From the NCBI RefSeq assembly GCF_003058325.1, contig NZ_CP028843.1:6243001-6307000 (forward strand): a stretch of 64,000 nt of DNA. The letters are read 5' to 3'. The position numbers and the translations under genes are program-made. The notes below the pieces were generated by a model, which did no database searches, was not told the DNA's origin, and saw only the letters and a program-made list of their open reading frames with translations. This DNA comes from Methylobacterium currus (GTDB lineage: Bacteria > Pseudomonadota > Alphaproteobacteria > Rhizobiales > Beijerinckiaceae). Positions 63,386 through 64,000 of the stretch are shown piece after piece (within the stretch, counting starts at the first letter, position 1; the number at the start of each line of letters is the position of its first letter).

Positions 63386-64000
63386 ATGCAAGAGCACAAG
63401 GCGGAGACGTCGCGCCACCCCGCCCGCATGCTGCCCGTGCGGGGCCGCCGCCTCGCCACCCTGGTGCGGCCCGGGGCCGGACCGCCGGTGGTCTGGCTCG
63501 GCGGCTTCCGGTCGGACATGCGCGCCACCAAGGCCGAGGCCCTGGACGAGTGGGCGGCCCGGGAAGGCCGTGCCTTCGTGCGCTTCGACTATACGGGCCA
63601 CGGCGAGTCCGAGGGCAGCTTCGCCGATTGCACGATCTCGGACTGGCTCGCCGATGCGCAAGCCGTGATCGCCGCCCTGGCGCCAGCGCGCCCGATCCTG
63701 GTCGGCTCCTCGATGGGCGGCTGGATCGCGCTGCTTGCCGCGGCAGACGTCCGGCCCGCCGGCCTGGTGCTGATCGCGCCCGCGACGGATTTCACCGAAG
63801 CGCTGATGTGGGAGCAGTTCCCGGACGAGATCCGCGCCCAGGTGATGCGCGACGGGGTGTGGCAGCGCGGCTCCCAGTACTCGCCCGAGCCGACGCCGGT
63901 GACCCGGGCGCTCATCGAGGACGGGCGGCGCCACCTGATGCTCGGCGGACCGATCGATCCGGGCTGCCCGGTGCACATCCTCCAGGGCATGGCCGACCCG
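63386..64000 (+). CDS. Alpha/beta hydrolase (partial, cut by window end)
   Basis: 205 residues are visible from the ATG at 63386, and the frame is open at the window edge. VVWLGGFRSDMRATKAEAL contains the oxyanion loop. FVRFDYTGHGESEGSF is a typical post-strand turn. The nucleophile elbow is GSSMGGWIALLAA (Ser). The acid would be in ILQGMADP at the edge, and the catalytic His lies beyond the window. The family resembles ABHD10-like acyl-protein or glucuronide esterases and is common in Hyphomicrobiales. GGGGATAACG upstream gives a weak ribosome-binding site. Confidence 0.83.
   Translation, partial: MQEHKAETSRHPARMLPVRGRRLATLVRPGAGPPVVWLGGFRSDMRATKAEALDEWAAREGRAFVRFDYTGHGESEGSFADCTISDWLADAQAVIAALAPARPILVGSSMGGWIALLAAADVRPAGLVLIAPATDFTEALMWEQFPDEIRAQVMRDGVWQRGSQYSPEPTPVTRALIEDGRRHLMLGGPIDPGCPVHILQGMADP

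Noticed and set aside
1..64000. tRNA, rRNA, insertion sequences, integrases or phage genes
   Set aside because: I looked for T-loop signatures, transposase motifs and integrase motifs and found none that were convincing; the only RNA gene supported is the SRP RNA.

Overview
The window is GC-rich, densely coded DNA from an alphaproteobacterium. An assignment to Methylobacteriaceae or a close Hyphomicrobiales relative is inferred from gene order and protein style. The supporting signs are an SRP RNA followed by dnaX-ybaB-recR, an IalB-family protein, addA next to trxA, two type I secretion systems, and an infC that appears to begin at ATT. No database search could be run, so all names rest on recognised motifs and family resemblance.

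Layout. (1) 1-6.1 kb: a glutathione S-transferase, two small hypotheticals, trxA and addA. No addB is visible where it usually sits. A 30-residue membrane peptide follows. (2) 6.1-21 kb is the most unusual region. Two complete inner-membrane type I secretion modules (ABC exporter plus HlyD-type adaptor) flank two divergently transcribed secreted-type proteins. One is a 462-aa protein with a CBM60-like carbohydrate-binding tail. The other is a 1730-aa protein with an N,N-dimethylformamidase-beta-like domain and alternating DUF4082 and cadherin/Big-like repeats. Neither has RTX repeats or a Sec signal. (3) 21-26 kb: a surface-polysaccharide group with a Wzx-like flippase, a family-2 glycosyltransferase, a NeuD/PglD-like acyltransferase and a family-4 glycosyltransferase. 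(4) 26-38 kb: mixed housekeeping and stress genes, namely a LysE exporter, a diguanylate cyclase, rlmN, an IalB-like protein, a phosphotransferase, a GNAT enzyme, zapE, an M20 peptidase, a NUDIX hydrolase and an alpha/beta hydrolase. (5) 38-45 kb: an RtcB-family ligase, SRP RNA, dnaX-ybaB-recR, then def-fmt-truA, a coherent DNA-repair and translation block. (6) 45-51.7 kb: a decaying-looking DUF1640-like gene, a membrane protein, dapE, a MoeB/ThiF-like adenylyltransferase, a chemoreceptor and a SEC-C protein. (7) 51.7-61.7 kb: pheT and pheS separated by an overlapping HEPN-type gene pair, then rplT-rpmI. Two glycogen-type genes on the other strand separate these from infC. (8) 61.7-64 kb: a family-4 glycosyltransferase and the start of an alpha/beta hydrolase cut by the window edge.

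How it fits together. Regions 2 and 3 look like a cell-surface programme: glycan assembly plus export of two large extracellular proteins, one of them carbohydrate-binding. A role in biofilm or plant-surface attachment is an inference. The rest is core genome with local rearrangements: addA without addB, a split pheST, and infC apart from rpmI-rplT. It also carries several short tandem duplications of 14 or 15 bp and REP-like palindromes between genes.
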